Assembly (NCBI RefSeq): GCF_000332515.2
Contig: NZ_AOGZ02000013.1
Location: forward strand, 62,001-126,000
Direction: 5' to 3'
Length of the DNA stretch: 64,000 nt
Origin: Leptospira wolbachii serovar Codice str. CDC
Lineage (GTDB): Bacteria; Spirochaetota; Leptospiria; Leptospirales; Leptospiraceae
Shown: positions 50,418 to 59,994 of the stretch, one piece after another
Numbering within the stretch: the stretch's first letter is position 1
Layout of the letters: every line of letters begins with the position of its first letter
Position numbers and translations under genes: made by a program
The notes under the pieces: model-generated
Seen by the model: the letters and a program-made list of their open reading frames with translations, nothing else
Databases searched by the model: none
Told to the model about the DNA's origin: nothing

Positions 50418-52085
50418 TTACGGAGCGATGGTTTTTAAGAGGCTTAAATCTTCTTTTTTAAAGACCTTAATGGTAGTTTTGTCACCTTCTTTCGGTTTGC
50501 CGGTCACATAAATTTTATCTCCAAAAAAAGTAAGTTCGGAGTTTTCTTCGACCGCTTCTTCTGTCCTTTTTTCAAAGGTTAGGTCCGACTTAAACCGTGC
50601 AACATGGTATTTGTCTTTTACCTTTTCAATCACGTAGATTTTGTCTTCCCGATTGATCATCGGTGTTCTCCAGAAAATATCAGCAGATTCACTTGTTTTT
50701 TTAACACCTAGTTTGTCTGGATCCAGTAACACTAGTTTGTGTTTGCGTGTTTCTACTTTTTCTCCGTCATAGCCAAGAACAAGAACTCCCTGGTTTGCAA
50801 TTTCCTTAAATTCCTTAGAACAAATATTGTTGTAAGAACTTTTATAAAGAGCATCGTCTTTGGCAGGATCAATGGCCCAAAGTTCGTTTGAATAATGACC
50901 ATCTGTATCGTATTTGATAAACTTCATAAAAAGAATTTTGTTGTTCACAACATTGTCACTTTGTTCTTCTTTTTTCTTCAGTTCCTCTTTGGTTTGAGCC
51001 AGTTCCGTTTTTAATTCTTCAACCTTAGCTTCTACCTTTTGGACAGTGTCTTCTTTTTTCGCAGTGTCACCGCCAGTACGAGCTTCTTCTTTTTTAGCGA
51101 TTTGTTCTTCTTTTTTACTGAGCTCTTCTTTTTTGGCTTCTACAGCTTCAGATTTTTTATCAGTGTCTTTTTTCTCTTGTTCGATTTTTTTGATGTCTTC
51201 GGTTTTCTTTTCAATCTCTGCTTTGTTTTTCACAGGATCTTTTTTTAATTCATTGAGGTTTGCGACGGTTTCCGCTTCCTGTTTTTTCAGTGCGTCTTTT
51301 TTGTCTTGAAGTTGTTTTTGTTCGTCAGCCACTTCTTGTTTTTTATCTTGCAAAACCTTTTTTTCATCTTTCAGTTTATCGGTTTGCAACTTGTCCATCT
51401 TTTTGGCTTCGTCTTCCATCTTCTGTTTGGTGGCAGGATCTTTTTCTTTGTCCTTTACCGTTTTGTTGACGTCTTTTTCTAGCTCATCCGTTGTGAGATC
51501 TTTTCCACTATCCTTTAAAATATTCCCTTCGATCGGAATGATGATTTGTGTTTTACCCGGCCAATTTTTATAAACAGTATCGATTCCTAATTTGTCGGCT
51601 GATGTTGCAGAAGTGACTCCTTCTGTATATTTTTTGGTAAAAAACTTAGAATCTTTTCTATGAGTGGCATTGTAGTAAAGGATGTACTGAGCGAGTGTCT
51701 CCGCATTTCCCACTTTGTATTGGAAGGATTTTTCTATGTAGGAAGCGATGATCCTCGCAATGGAATTGACATGGTCAAAACTTTGAGTCTCCGAAAGAGA
51801 AAGGATGTCGGCACCGAGTTTTCCATCAGCTCCCGGAAGCACTCTTTGGATTTTGACTCCGTCCACAGTGGCCGTATTTTCTTTGGCCAAGGTTTCCGCG
51901 AGTTTACGACCAATTTCGGTATTTTCTTGAATCATGTCATCAGATGCCTTACGTAAGGAACGGTTGATGAATTCGATTTTTTTGGAACCCTTGATTTCGG
52001 ACTCACCGAGAGGGGCTTTGGACTGTGCGGTCAAAGAAAGACCGACTACAAATAGGCAAATGATGATGGAACGAGAAATTCTCAT
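50418..52085 (-). CDS. P83/100-family spirochetal antigen
   Basis: A 555-residue exported protein with signal peptide (IIICLFVVGLSLTAQS). The N-terminal globular part is followed by a long Lys/Glu-rich coiled coil (about 200-360) and a C-terminal domain with strand-turn repeats (LWAIDPAKDDALY, KLVLLDPDKLGV, TFFGDKIYVTGKPKEG). This layout is that of the P83/100 proteins of Borrelia and other spirochetes, whose function is unclear and which are often immunogenic. It stands 20 bases upstream of the MFS gene, so it may share a transcript. Confidence 0.85.
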   Translation of the reverse strand: MRISRSIIICLFVVGLSLTAQSKAPLGESEIKGSKKIEFINRSLRKASDDMIQENTEIGRKLAETLAKENTATVDGVKIQRVLPGADGKLGADILSLSETQSFDHVNSIARIIASYIEKSFQYKVGNAETLAQYILYYNATHRKDSKFFTKKYTEGVTSATSADKLGIDTVYKNWPGKTQIIIPIEGNILKDSGKDLTTDELEKDVNKTVKDKEKDPATKQKMEDEAKKMDKLQTDKLKDEKKVLQDKKQEVADEQKQLQDKKDALKKQEAETVANLNELKKDPVKNKAEIEKKTEDIKKIEQEKKDTDKKSEAVEAKKEELSKKEEQIAKKEEARTGGDTAKKEDTVQKVEAKVEELKTELAQTKEELKKKEEQSDNVVNNKILFMKFIKYDTDGHYSNELWAIDPAKDDALYKSSYNNICSKEFKEIANQGVLVLGYDGEKVETRKHKLVLLDPDKLGVKKTSESADIFWRTPMINREDKIYVIEKVKDKYHVARFKSDLTFEKRTEEAVEENSELTFFGDKIYVTGKPKEGDKTTIKVFKKEDLSLLKTIAP

Positions 52086-52209
52086 TGTTTCCTCACGAAA
52101 ATTGGGGTAAAGATGCCCACAAGATTAACAACCTTTCCGATTCTGCAAAGCAAGTTTTAGAATAAAAATCTATTTACCGGGGGGTGGATATTCAAAATTC
52201 TGTGGGAGG

Positions 52210-53307
52210 ATGCCTACGTTTACACACAGAATCTTCAATTTTAATGCCGGTCCTGCCATGTTGCCTACCGAGGTCATGGAAGAAGCAAAGTCTGAGTTCC
52301 TAAATTACAAAGGAACCGGAATGTCCGTGATGGAAATGAGCCATAGAGAGAAACATTTCCAAAATATTCTGGATGAATCACTCGCTGACCTACGAGAACT
52401 TCTGGATCTGCCATCTCGTTATGCGGTCGTTTATTTCCCAGGTGGGGCCACCTTACAATTTTCCGCCATTCCTTTCAACTATTTGGCTGCAGGAGAATCT
52501 GCCGATTACGCAGTCACGGGTGTTTGGGCAAGGAAAGCCCATGAAGAAGCAAAGAAATTCTATCCCCATGTAAAATCCATATTTAATGGAGCAGACTCAA
52601 AGTATATGGAGTTACCTACCATCACCGATGGTATGGTAAATGAGGGAGCCAAGTATGTTTATATTACTTCTAACAATACTATTTTTGGAACTCGTTACAA
52701 AACCTTTCCTAAACTAAAAAAAGCGCCCCTTTTTGCTGATATGACAAGCGAACTCCTGAGTCGTAAACTTCCCATTGAAGATTTCTCTGTGATCTTTGCG
52801 GGCGCCCAAAAAAACATAGGACCTTCTGGACTCACTCTTGTGATTTACGACAAAGAAAAATTGCCCGCACAATCACATCCCATCCCGAACCTGATGAACT
52901 ATGCTCTCATGGAAAAAAATGGATCTCTCTACAACACTCCACCCACCTACTCCATCTATATCGCAGGTCTTGTTTTCAAGTATTTGAAACGAAAGGGTGG
53001 AATTGCTGCCATGGAAACCATCAATGAAAGAAAAGCAAAAAAACTCTATGATGCTTTAGATGCCTCTTCATTATTCTATGCACCAGTGCCTGAGGCTTTC
53101 CGTTCGGCAATGAACGTAACTTTTAGAAGCCATAACGAAAGTGTGGATTCAAAGTTTTTAACACTTGCCGAAGAACAAGGGTTTGCTGGTCTTAAAGGAT
53201 ACAGAGAAGCAGGCGGTTTTCGAGCTAGTATTTACAACGCCATGCCGGAAGAAGGTGTGGATTCTCTCATTTCTTTTATCAAAGAATTTGAAAGAACCCA
53301 TGGGTAA
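52210..53307 (+). CDS. serC: Phosphoserine aminotransferase
   Basis: A 365-residue PLP enzyme making phosphoserine (and 3-amino-2-oxobutyl phosphate). The N-terminus IFNFNAGPAMLP and the PLP lysine site IFAGAQKNIGPSGLTLVIY are typical. GGGAGG directly abuts the ATG, so the ribosome site is unusually close, but no other start codon fits. Its end overlaps the next gene by 8 bases. Confidence 0.95.
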   Translation: MPTFTHRIFNFNAGPAMLPTEVMEEAKSEFLNYKGTGMSVMEMSHREKHFQNILDESLADLRELLDLPSRYAVVYFPGGATLQFSAIPFNYLAAGESADYAVTGVWARKAHEEAKKFYPHVKSIFNGADSKYMELPTITDGMVNEGAKYVYITSNNTIFGTRYKTFPKLKKAPLFADMTSELLSRKLPIEDFSVIFAGAQKNIGPSGLTLVIYDKEKLPAQSHPIPNLMNYALMEKNGSLYNTPPTYSIYIAGLVFKYLKRKGGIAAMETINERKAKKLYDALDASSLFYAPVPEAFRSAMNVTFRSHNESVDSKFLTLAEEQGFAGLKGYREAGGFRASIYNAMPEEGVDSLISFIKEFERTHG

Positions 53308-53956
53308 ATTACCAAAATTCTACTTAAACCTCCTTTTTGTTTTCGTTGGATCTCTTTCTGCTCATTCTCTTTGGATTCCCGAAGGGAATCTGGGATGGGA
53401 GGCAGCGAAGGAGTGTTACTTGCCACTCAAAAAAGAAATTCCTCCGGGTGCCATAAGTCCCAACCTTCTCAATTTGGATCGTTTACGAATGGAAGATTAT
53501 GCCAAGGAATCGGCCGAGCTTCGTTTGGCTTCCCTTGACTGTTTTCGAGACAAAGTAACGAAAGACCTACCCGAAGACCCAATTGTGGAAGATTTAGGTG
53601 AGTATTTCAAAGGACCGATCCTCTCAGGGAAGGAAAAAGAAGAGGTGTTTTTTTCCTATGAATGGAGGATTTTACTGTCCGACAACCGCCCTTATCCGCT
53701 GACACCTGGTGAGGTCGGTATCGCCAAACAGTGGTTTGAATCTCATACGGAAGTCAAAGAGGAAATAACAAACCTTACCATCGAATACCTCTCAGAAAAG
53801 AATCCAAAAGAAAAATACAGAAGATATTTAGATCTATTCACTGGATATTATGGAACCTTACTCCGAGAAAGAGATAAGTTTTTACTCTCACTCTCTTTAG
53901 AATCTTATAAGTCCTATACTGATGCCATGAAACAAAGAAAGGAAAAGCCTGAATGA
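53300..53956 (+). CDS. Secreted protein of unknown function
   Basis: A 218-residue protein with a signal peptide (FYLNLLFVFVGSLSAHS) and no lipobox. The mature part is acidic and helical (TPGEVGIAKQWFESHTEV, KYRRYLDLFTGYYGTLL). I recognise no family. It begins inside serC with an 8-base overlap and ends in an ATGA overlap with rpiB; the start at 53300 follows from that layout. A longer frame to 53165 would run fully inside serC and lack a signal peptide. Confidence 0.68.
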   Translation: MGKLPKFYLNLLFVFVGSLSAHSLWIPEGNLGWEAAKECYLPLKKEIPPGAISPNLLNLDRLRMEDYAKESAELRLASLDCFRDKVTKDLPEDPIVEDLGEYFKGPILSGKEKEEVFFSYEWRILLSDNRPYPLTPGEVGIAKQWFESHTEVKEEITNLTIEYLSEKNPKEKYRRYLDLFTGYYGTLLRERDKFLLSLSLESYKSYTDAMKQRKEKPE

Positions 53957-54390
53957 AAGAAAAAATTGGAATTGCTTCTGACCATGGAGGATTTGCTCTC
54001 AAAGAATTCCTCAGGAAAAGTCTCGAGGAAACTTACGAAATTGTCGATTACGGTACTAAGAGCGAAGAGTCCGTCGATTACCCTACCATCATTGGAGACG
54101 CCTGCCGAAAGGTTCTTTCTGGTGAAGTTCCAAGACTCATCGCCCTTTGCGGAACAGGCATTGGAGCCTCCATTGCCGCCAACCGTTTCAAAGGCATTCG
54201 AGCTGCCCTTTGCCATGATGAGTTTACGGCGGAAATGTCCAAACGCCATAACAACGCCAATGTATTGGTTTTAGGGGGAAGGGTTCTCGGAACGGATTTA
54301 GCACAGAGAATTGTAAAAAAATGGATAGAAACAGAATTCGAAGGTGGACGGCACCAAAAACGATTGGGACTGATCGAAGAACAGTCGTAA
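53953..54390 (+). CDS. rpiB: Ribose-5-phosphate isomerase B
   Basis: A 145-residue RpiB. It has IGIASDHGGFALKEFL, the active-site Cys in LIALCGTGIGASIAANRFKG, and AALCHDEFTAEMSKRHNNAN. It interconverts ribulose- and ribose-5-phosphate. The ATG overlaps the upstream stop (ATGA). The end overlaps the next gene by 70 bases. Confidence 0.96.
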   Translation: MKEKIGIASDHGGFALKEFLRKSLEETYEIVDYGTKSEESVDYPTIIGDACRKVLSGEVPRLIALCGTGIGASIAANRFKGIRAALCHDEFTAEMSKRHNNANVLVLGGRVLGTDLAQRIVKKWIETEFEGGRHQKRLGLIEEQS

Positions 54391-56045
54391 TCCTATTCTT
54401 AATTTGGGGCCTACCCGTACTTGGATGGGAAGTCCCCAAAAAAGAAATCATTAACCTCGACATCTGGAAAAAGACCGGTGTGGTTCAAAATTCCGAACCC
54501 GGAAAAAAGAACTTTCTCAAACCCAAAGAAAACACCCCAAAACATGGCGAACTCTTCTTCGATTTTGAGGGAGAGGTCACAGAGCCACAAAGTTCAGAAA
54601 CGGGTCTTCCCTTTAAATCCAAATCCATTTCTGTGGTTTCGTCCTCCTATTTAGTGGATGACCAATCCTATTTTTTTGGCAAACGATCGGCTTACTTTTC
54701 AGGACGAAGAAATCAAATCCATTTATCTGTTTCTGGAAATTCTCTCTTTGGAACCCACCCCGATCCATTTACAATTACCATCCCCATTCGATTAAGCGAA
54801 CAAGGCGCAGGTTCTGTGATTTTAGATAGAACTGTATTTGTGAAGGGGAAAAAATACGGCATCTCACTCGAGTTAAACGAAAGTAAACCAACACTTTACG
54901 TAAATAACCTACTCCAAAAATCCGATGGTCGAACTACAAGTTTCATTTTGGAATCACCAGTAAAAATCAAAAGAAAAACGTGGGAAGTGATCTCTATTTA
55001 TTTTGATACATTGAACCATCGATTTGTATTATATCAAAATGGAACAGAAACTGCAGAATATGAAAACAACGAGGCCAATACTTTAGGATTTGGTTTTCCC
55101 GAAAATGATTCCACTCCTCTTGTTCTCGGAAAATCGTTCTATGGGAACTTAGATGGATTCCATATCCATAAGGGCGAACCAGAAGTGCAATACACTAAGT
55201 TTGAACCTGTTCGGTATGATGATGAAACTAAAATTGGATTTATGGAAGGAAGCACGGCCCTTTCACCCGTCTTAGAAACTAAATACAGTAATTCCTCTCT
55301 CACGAGAATTCACTGGAATGTAGAACAACCAAAAGATACGATGCTTGAACTTTACTTTAGAGGATCGAACCAAAAGTTTGTGGATTCCAACACAAACCTT
55401 TCTTGGGTTAGAATTAAATCATTGGATAAGGATCTTCCCAAAAATAAATTCAAATACTACCAATGGAAGTTATGGTTCCGATCAGACCCTATGGGCCAAT
55501 CGGTTCCAAACATACAATCATTATCTTTTGAGTATATGGAACAAACTCCTCCCGACCTACCTACACGTTTTCGGTTGGATTCCAATCCGATGGCAGGAAA
55601 CCCCCTTTGTTTTCTATGGAATTCCAATCACGAAAAGGAAGTTCAAAATGGTGGAGGTTATATCATCCACTATGGATTACTCCCCAATCGAATGTTAGGT
55701 TCTATATTTGTTAAAAAAGATAAAATGGGTGTCTTAACAAAAATTGACGGCAATGAAGAAGATAGTGGTTTTAAAAACAAACGTTTTTGTATTACTGAAG
55801 AAACATTAGTGAATAATATTTATATCCCTGAAGGGGAATTAGCATCTGATGAATTTAGACCTCTTGCTGACCAAGTTGATCTCTCGAGAAAAGAAAAAAG
55901 GGGTCTCCTTTTTCAACCAGGTTTGACATATTATTTCAGAATATCAGCTTACAATCGTTATTTGAATGAATGGGATTCCAAGGACCAACGAAGTCCACTT
56001 TCTTCGCCTATTTCATTTAGTTTCCCCAAAGAAGTTTCGAACTAA
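54321..56045 (+). CDS. Exported protein with LamG/concanavalin-like region
   Basis: A 574-residue protein with a hydrophobic leader (TVVILFLIWGLPVLGW). An N-terminal half resembles a LamG-type lectin fold (SAYFSGRRNQIHLSVSGN, PFTITIPIRLSEQGAGSVIL, WEVISIYFDTLNHRFVLYQN, YGNLDGFHIHKG). The rest is a beta-rich region with no family I know. It may bind glycans or stick to the cell surface. The only usable start lies 70 bases inside rpiB. The 3' end overlaps the convergent PIN-like gene by 33 bases. Confidence 0.72.
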   Translation: MDRNRIRRWTAPKTIGTDRRTVVILFLIWGLPVLGWEVPKKEIINLDIWKKTGVVQNSEPGKKNFLKPKENTPKHGELFFDFEGEVTEPQSSETGLPFKSKSISVVSSSYLVDDQSYFFGKRSAYFSGRRNQIHLSVSGNSLFGTHPDPFTITIPIRLSEQGAGSVILDRTVFVKGKKYGISLELNESKPTLYVNNLLQKSDGRTTSFILESPVKIKRKTWEVISIYFDTLNHRFVLYQNGTETAEYENNEANTLGFGFPENDSTPLVLGKSFYGNLDGFHIHKGEPEVQYTKFEPVRYDDETKIGFMEGSTALSPVLETKYSNSSLTRIHWNVEQPKDTMLELYFRGSNQKFVDSNTNLSWVRIKSLDKDLPKNKFKYYQWKLWFRSDPMGQSVPNIQSLSFEYMEQTPPDLPTRFRLDSNPMAGNPLCFLWNSNHEKEVQNGGGYIIHYGLLPNRMLGSIFVKKDKMGVLTKIDGNEEDSGFKNKRFCITEETLVNNIYIPEGELASDEFRPLADQVDLSRKEKRGLLFQPGLTYYFRISAYNRYLNEWDSKDQRSPLSSPISFSFPKEVSN

Positions 56046-56402
56046 TAACAAAGGAAGGGAGGCCGTCTCCCTTTCCGAGTCCACAACCAATACATCCATT
56101 CCTTCCTTCAAAGCAATTGCCATCTCTATATCACAAGTTTCAGACATAAAGATTTGTGTTCTGACTCCTTCAGTATCTAAATCAAAAATGGAATCAGTGA
56201 GGTCTTCTAAATACCGCAGGATTTGTTTTTTTTTCTCAACATCAAGGGGATCTAAAAGTTGGAATAATAAAAAAATAGAAAGTGAGGAGGTAAAAAATCG
56301 CTCGTGTGCATCCAGAGATTCAGATAAAAGTTTTTGGACCTTTGTCTTACGAGAAGAGCGAAGCAATGCAAACAGTACAGAGGCAGTCAAATAAAGTTTC
56401 AA
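56013..56402 (-). CDS. PIN-like protein with degenerate active site
   Basis: A 129-residue protein. The N-terminal MKLYLTASVLFALL lines up with the PIN start MKVYLDTNVLLALL, but the first catalytic Asp is Thr. ERFFTSSLSIFLLF stands where a Glu is expected. CDIEMAIAL and VLVVDSE keep later acidic positions. It is therefore probably an inactive or altered PIN nuclease. It starts with TTG overlapping the upstream RHH gene by 4 bases (TTGA). Pairing with that gene is the classic toxin-antitoxin layout, but activity is doubtful. Confidence 0.55.
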   Translation of the reverse strand: MKLYLTASVLFALLRSSRKTKVQKLLSESLDAHERFFTSSLSIFLLFQLLDPLDVEKKKQILRYLEDLTDSIFDLDTEGVRTQIFMSETCDIEMAIALKEGMDVLVVDSERETASLPLLLVRNFFGETK

Positions 56403-56590
56403 TCGAGTAACTCCGCAAGTGCCACAAGAGCTTGTCTTCGCAATAGTTCTGACTTTTGGATGATCTCGTTTTTTAAAGCCATTCGGATGAGTTCGCCTTG
56501 CGAAACTCCTCTTCTAGAAGCTTCATTTTTTAATAAAATTTGTTCCTCTTCCGAAAGTAGGATTTGAAACCGTTTATCAATTTTTGCCAT
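56399..56590 (-). CDS. Ribbon-helix-helix protein (antitoxin-like)
   Basis: A 63-residue RHH DNA-binding protein of the CopG/Arc type: KRFQILLSEEEQILLKNEA for the strand and first helix, then RRGVSQGELIRMALKNEI for the second helix. A short Leu-rich tail may contact a partner. It starts in a TAATG overlap with the upstream TPR gene and is directly followed by the PIN-like gene. It would repress its own operon if this is a toxin-antitoxin pair. Confidence 0.7.
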   Translation of the reverse strand: MAKIDKRFQILLSEEEQILLKNEASRRGVSQGELIRMALKNEIIQKSELLRRQALVALAELLD

Positions 56591-57198
56591 TAGTCTTCTT
56601 CTTCCAGTTCTTTTTCGGCCTTTTCAAATTTACGCCAATACAAATTCGCATCTTGCCACTGACCCAGTGATTCGTAAAGGGAAGCAATATTATAATAGGA
56701 TTCTGTCAAACGATAGTCCAACTTCACTGCTTTTTGAAATAGTTTAATCGACTTCTCTTTGTTATCCGAGAACCATTCACTAAAAGCCCAAAGGTAATAC
56801 CAACGACCTAAATTGGGATCCCTTGGCCTTACTTTCTCTAAATGCAAAACATTTTCTTGAAAAAGTTTGGAGGAAAGATTATAATTTTTTTGGATTAATT
56901 TTGCTTTATTGATTCTGTCTTCTGCAGGTTCATCCGGTCTTGGCACAGACAGATCGTTTCTATAAAGAAGAGCCTTTGCATAGAGTAACTTAAAGTACAA
57001 TTCGTTTTGGCTTAGGTCAAGGTAACGTTCCAAATAAGGAATGGAAGTGGTCTCTTCATCGACTTTGTGGAGATTGTATATTTGTTTTTTTAAAGCAGTA
57101 GTTTCTTCTTTTTTTTTGCTACCACCGGCCCATAAAGTTTGGATGGATAAGAGAAAAATACAAACAAATTTAAAAGTATAGGTAGAAATTTTGTCCAT
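56590..57198 (-). CDS. Secreted TPR protein
   Basis: A 202-residue protein with signal peptide (VCIFLLSIQTLWAGG) and C-terminal TPR pairs (EKSIKLFQKAVKLDYRLTES, YYNIASLYESLGQWQDANLY). No lipobox Cys is present near the cleavage site. It is probably a periplasmic adaptor. It overlaps the large membrane-protein gene by 29 bases and the RHH gene by TAATG. Confidence 0.8.
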   Translation of the reverse strand: MDKISTYTFKFVCIFLLSIQTLWAGGSKKKEETTALKKQIYNLHKVDEETTSIPYLERYLDLSQNELYFKLLYAKALLYRNDLSVPRPDEPAEDRINKAKLIQKNYNLSSKLFQENVLHLEKVRPRDPNLGRWYYLWAFSEWFSDNKEKSIKLFQKAVKLDYRLTESYYNIASLYESLGQWQDANLYWRKFEKAEKELEEED

Positions 57199-59944
57199 CG
57201 TCAGGGAATTTCATCGATTTGATTTCATGGCGAAATGGTAGTTCCTGTAATTTTTGAATCACAGAGAGGTATAAATCTTTTGCCGTTACAATCAACATAG
57301 AATTGGGCGAGGTTTCAATCAATCGATCTTTACTTTCCAAATACGTTTGAACAGAATCTACAAAATGTTTTTTGGAACGTTCCCATTCTTGCGAGGGATG
57401 GTATTCAGGCCATTGGATACGTAGAACCGATGTGGCCCTCTTTCCTCCGAAGGTAGCTTGCATAAAAGAACGAATCATCCAAGACAAACTATCCTTCAAA
57501 AACTCAGGTTTTCTTTCTTCTTTCTCCACAAGGACATGAAGGGCAGGAATCACCTGGCGAAGTTTTTCCTGGATCATTCGTTTGTGAGAGTCAAGAAACT
57601 TACTTCTTTCTTCCTTATTTAAGAGAACCAGAAAGATTCCGGGGAATCCAAGCGATTCCATGTGGAAAGCGATGATTGCTTCAGTTTGCAAAAGAATTTC
57701 CCAAGAAAATTTCTTTGCAATAAAACGATCGAGTCTCACGACATCATCCACATCAAACATGGCAAATCCATTTTCATCAAAAGGTAAATAGGGATCATGA
57801 TGTAAAAAGATCAAATTAGAACGAGTGTTATAGTCTAGTCCCGATGAAATTTGGTTATGAAAAGAACCAAGAGAATCATTTAAAAATAGATAGGAAAACC
57901 TAGGTGAGCCGAGTCGTGAAATAAAGTTTTTTGTATAACCCACAATCCCATCGTAAGAGATTTCATTCTCTCGATAAATTTTATCAAGTAAACCATACTC
58001 CACACGTTTTTCTTCTGGGACCATGGTTAGGAAATTCTCTGAATTTTGTTTAGGTTCTTGTGTTTCTTCTCTTTTAGTAACTGAGTGAACGAGTTTTTCT
58101 AACTCAGGATTAAAAATAGTTTCTCGCTTTTTTTGTACTGCATCTAAAATGGCAACTCGTCTCCAAGTGACCGGTGGAAGTATTTTAAAACTCGTTTTTT
58201 TCACAGGATTTGTATTGTTTGTAATGGGTTCCACTTTTGTTTCAATTCCTTCTTTGCGAATCGGAGTTTTTTTTATCTCTACTTCTACTACAGATGACTC
58301 ATCACTCACTAACGGGGATTCCCCTAACACCTTTGGATGATGCTGTTCCCACTTACGTTTGACTGTCGCCCAAATCACAAATAAGATCCAAGGTCCTATA
58401 AATAAATATCCAAAACTAAATAGATAGGGGGGAAAAGAAGAATAACGATATACGGATAACCCTGATAAAAATCCTGGTTTCCCTTGTTCTTTCGAAGTAT
58501 AATAAGAATGGAATTTATGGTGTAAAAATCCTACCGATTGTTTTTTGGATTCTAAATGGACAAACTTAGAACCGTCCTCACCCTTCCAAGTTCTTGGATT
58601 GAACAAAACTTGTTCCTTACTTTTGTTATCCGAGAGTTTCGCAGAAACCAATGGAAAATAAAACTCATCACGATCTTTTTCTTTTTTTGCCTGTAAAAGA
58701 TTAGAATCGAGGACAGCAACCAGGATATCAATCGAACCATTCGCAAGATTTCGCTTGGGAATGAGATAAACTAAATCCAGTTCTGACTCAAGTAACATTG
58801 TTATCGGATGGCTTTGGATCCTTTGAAACAATCCAAAAATTTCTGTTCCAAATCGATTTTGTATGGTTTTACTTTCTATAGATCCCTCTTTCCAAAGATA
58901 GAGTTCGGAAACAATTCTTTCTGTTTCGCCGAGACCCCCACCTTCTCCCAAACCTTCTCTGAGTAGATTTTTTTCAAGAACAGAAAGAGTCTCTTCAAAT
59001 TGAGTTAACCTATGTTTGGTCCATGGTTTATAATAACGATAGTCCGGAAAAAGTTCGAAGCTTTTTTGATAGAACAAAAGTAAAATGAGATAAACAATTA
59101 CAGGTATAAGTATTCTTCGTTTGAACTGAAACCCATGAGTGTGAATGACCATCCAAATAAACCGGATATAAAAAAGACCTGTAAAGGTGATAAGAAAAAG
59201 TATATAACAACCGAATCGGATTTCATCGGCTTCTGAATCCGACTGACGCAGTAAATAAATTGAAAAATGATCAGTGGTTTCTAAAATAAGTTTTGAATTT
59301 TCACCATCTAACTGCCATGTGATGGTCTGGCCTTCTTTCCCAGAAAAAAGGCCAAGGAGCTGGTTACTCTCCCGATCTCCTGTCAGAATTGATTCATCAT
59401 TGGTATACAATATCTTTTGCGATTTGGGATCAAACGCCCAGTAAAGATACCCATATTCTAAGTTGGCATTTTGAATTTGTCTCGGCAGGGCAGGACCTTG
59501 CGGAAAAACCACAAAAAACTTTCCCGATAAGTCCCGATACACATAATCACCGTTAGCTAGAGTGCGAAGTTTTCCCTCTAAAAGTCCGGAGGGGTCTTGC
59601 CTAAGTTCCTCCTGAAAGATTTCATTAGTTTCATTTGTACTATGGATAAGGCGAAGTGAGTCATCATACAATCTTACATAGTTCAGGCCTAATGTTTGTT
59701 TAATGCGAGTTGTCACTTGAGAGGCACGGTAAGGCAATGCAGATTCTCGAAAAAAGAACTCAAGTGTATTTAAATACTCTTTTGTCCGATCTTCATCAAA
59801 ACGTTTAAGAGCAGAAATCAGATTGGATTTCATTCGAAGGGGTCGAATCCATTCGAAATACCCAAAGAGTAGCGATGTAACAAGAAGGGAAACCATCAAG
59901 TATCCAAAAAGAATAGACAGGTTTCCGAAATTCCGTTTCATCAT
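57170..59944 (-). CDS. Large membrane protein of unknown function
   Basis: About 924 residues from the ATG at 59944. Four or five hydrophobic segments are seen: one near the N-terminus (SILFGYLMVSLLVTSLLFG), two around residues 250-300 and one near 520 (YLFIGPWILFVIWATV). The region between the first and second may be a periplasmic sensor. The cytoplasmic C-terminal half contains no motif I can name, though its last 80 residues (SQEWERSKKHFVDSVQTYLE, SMLIVTAKDLYLSVIQKL) faintly resemble a degenerate GGDEF fold. A TTG at 59977 is an alternative start. Confidence 0.62.
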   Translation of the reverse strand: MMKRNFGNLSILFGYLMVSLLVTSLLFGYFEWIRPLRMKSNLISALKRFDEDRTKEYLNTLEFFFRESALPYRASQVTTRIKQTLGLNYVRLYDDSLRLIHSTNETNEIFQEELRQDPSGLLEGKLRTLANGDYVYRDLSGKFFVVFPQGPALPRQIQNANLEYGYLYWAFDPKSQKILYTNDESILTGDRESNQLLGLFSGKEGQTITWQLDGENSKLILETTDHFSIYLLRQSDSEADEIRFGCYILFLITFTGLFYIRFIWMVIHTHGFQFKRRILIPVIVYLILLLFYQKSFELFPDYRYYKPWTKHRLTQFEETLSVLEKNLLREGLGEGGGLGETERIVSELYLWKEGSIESKTIQNRFGTEIFGLFQRIQSHPITMLLESELDLVYLIPKRNLANGSIDILVAVLDSNLLQAKKEKDRDEFYFPLVSAKLSDNKSKEQVLFNPRTWKGEDGSKFVHLESKKQSVGFLHHKFHSYYTSKEQGKPGFLSGLSVYRYSSFPPYLFSFGYLFIGPWILFVIWATVKRKWEQHHPKVLGESPLVSDESSVVEVEIKKTPIRKEGIETKVEPITNNTNPVKKTSFKILPPVTWRRVAILDAVQKKRETIFNPELEKLVHSVTKREETQEPKQNSENFLTMVPEEKRVEYGLLDKIYRENEISYDGIVGYTKNFISRLGSPRFSYLFLNDSLGSFHNQISSGLDYNTRSNLIFLHHDPYLPFDENGFAMFDVDDVVRLDRFIAKKFSWEILLQTEAIIAFHMESLGFPGIFLVLLNKEERSKFLDSHKRMIQEKLRQVIPALHVLVEKEERKPEFLKDSLSWMIRSFMQATFGGKRATSVLRIQWPEYHPSQEWERSKKHFVDSVQTYLESKDRLIETSPNSMLIVTAKDLYLSVIQKLQELPFRHEIKSMKFPDDGQNFYLYF

Positions 59945-59994
59945 TCTAATTATCGGGTTGTCATTGGCAAAAACCAATCAGTCCAAGGAAAGGA

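Noticed and set aside
51046..51309. Plus-strand Phe/Ser-rich open frame opposite the P83/100 gene
   Set aside because: It is the complement of Lys/Glu-rich coiled-coil codons, which gives artificial hydrophobic frames.
50900..51500. Possible DNA tandem repeat in the P83/100 gene
   Set aside because: The repetition is low-complexity Lys/Glu/Asp coding, with no fixed unit length, so it is coiled coil rather than a tandem repeat.
53165..53299. Longer start for the secreted unknown gene after serC
   Set aside because: It lies inside serC and hides the signal peptide that begins at 53300.
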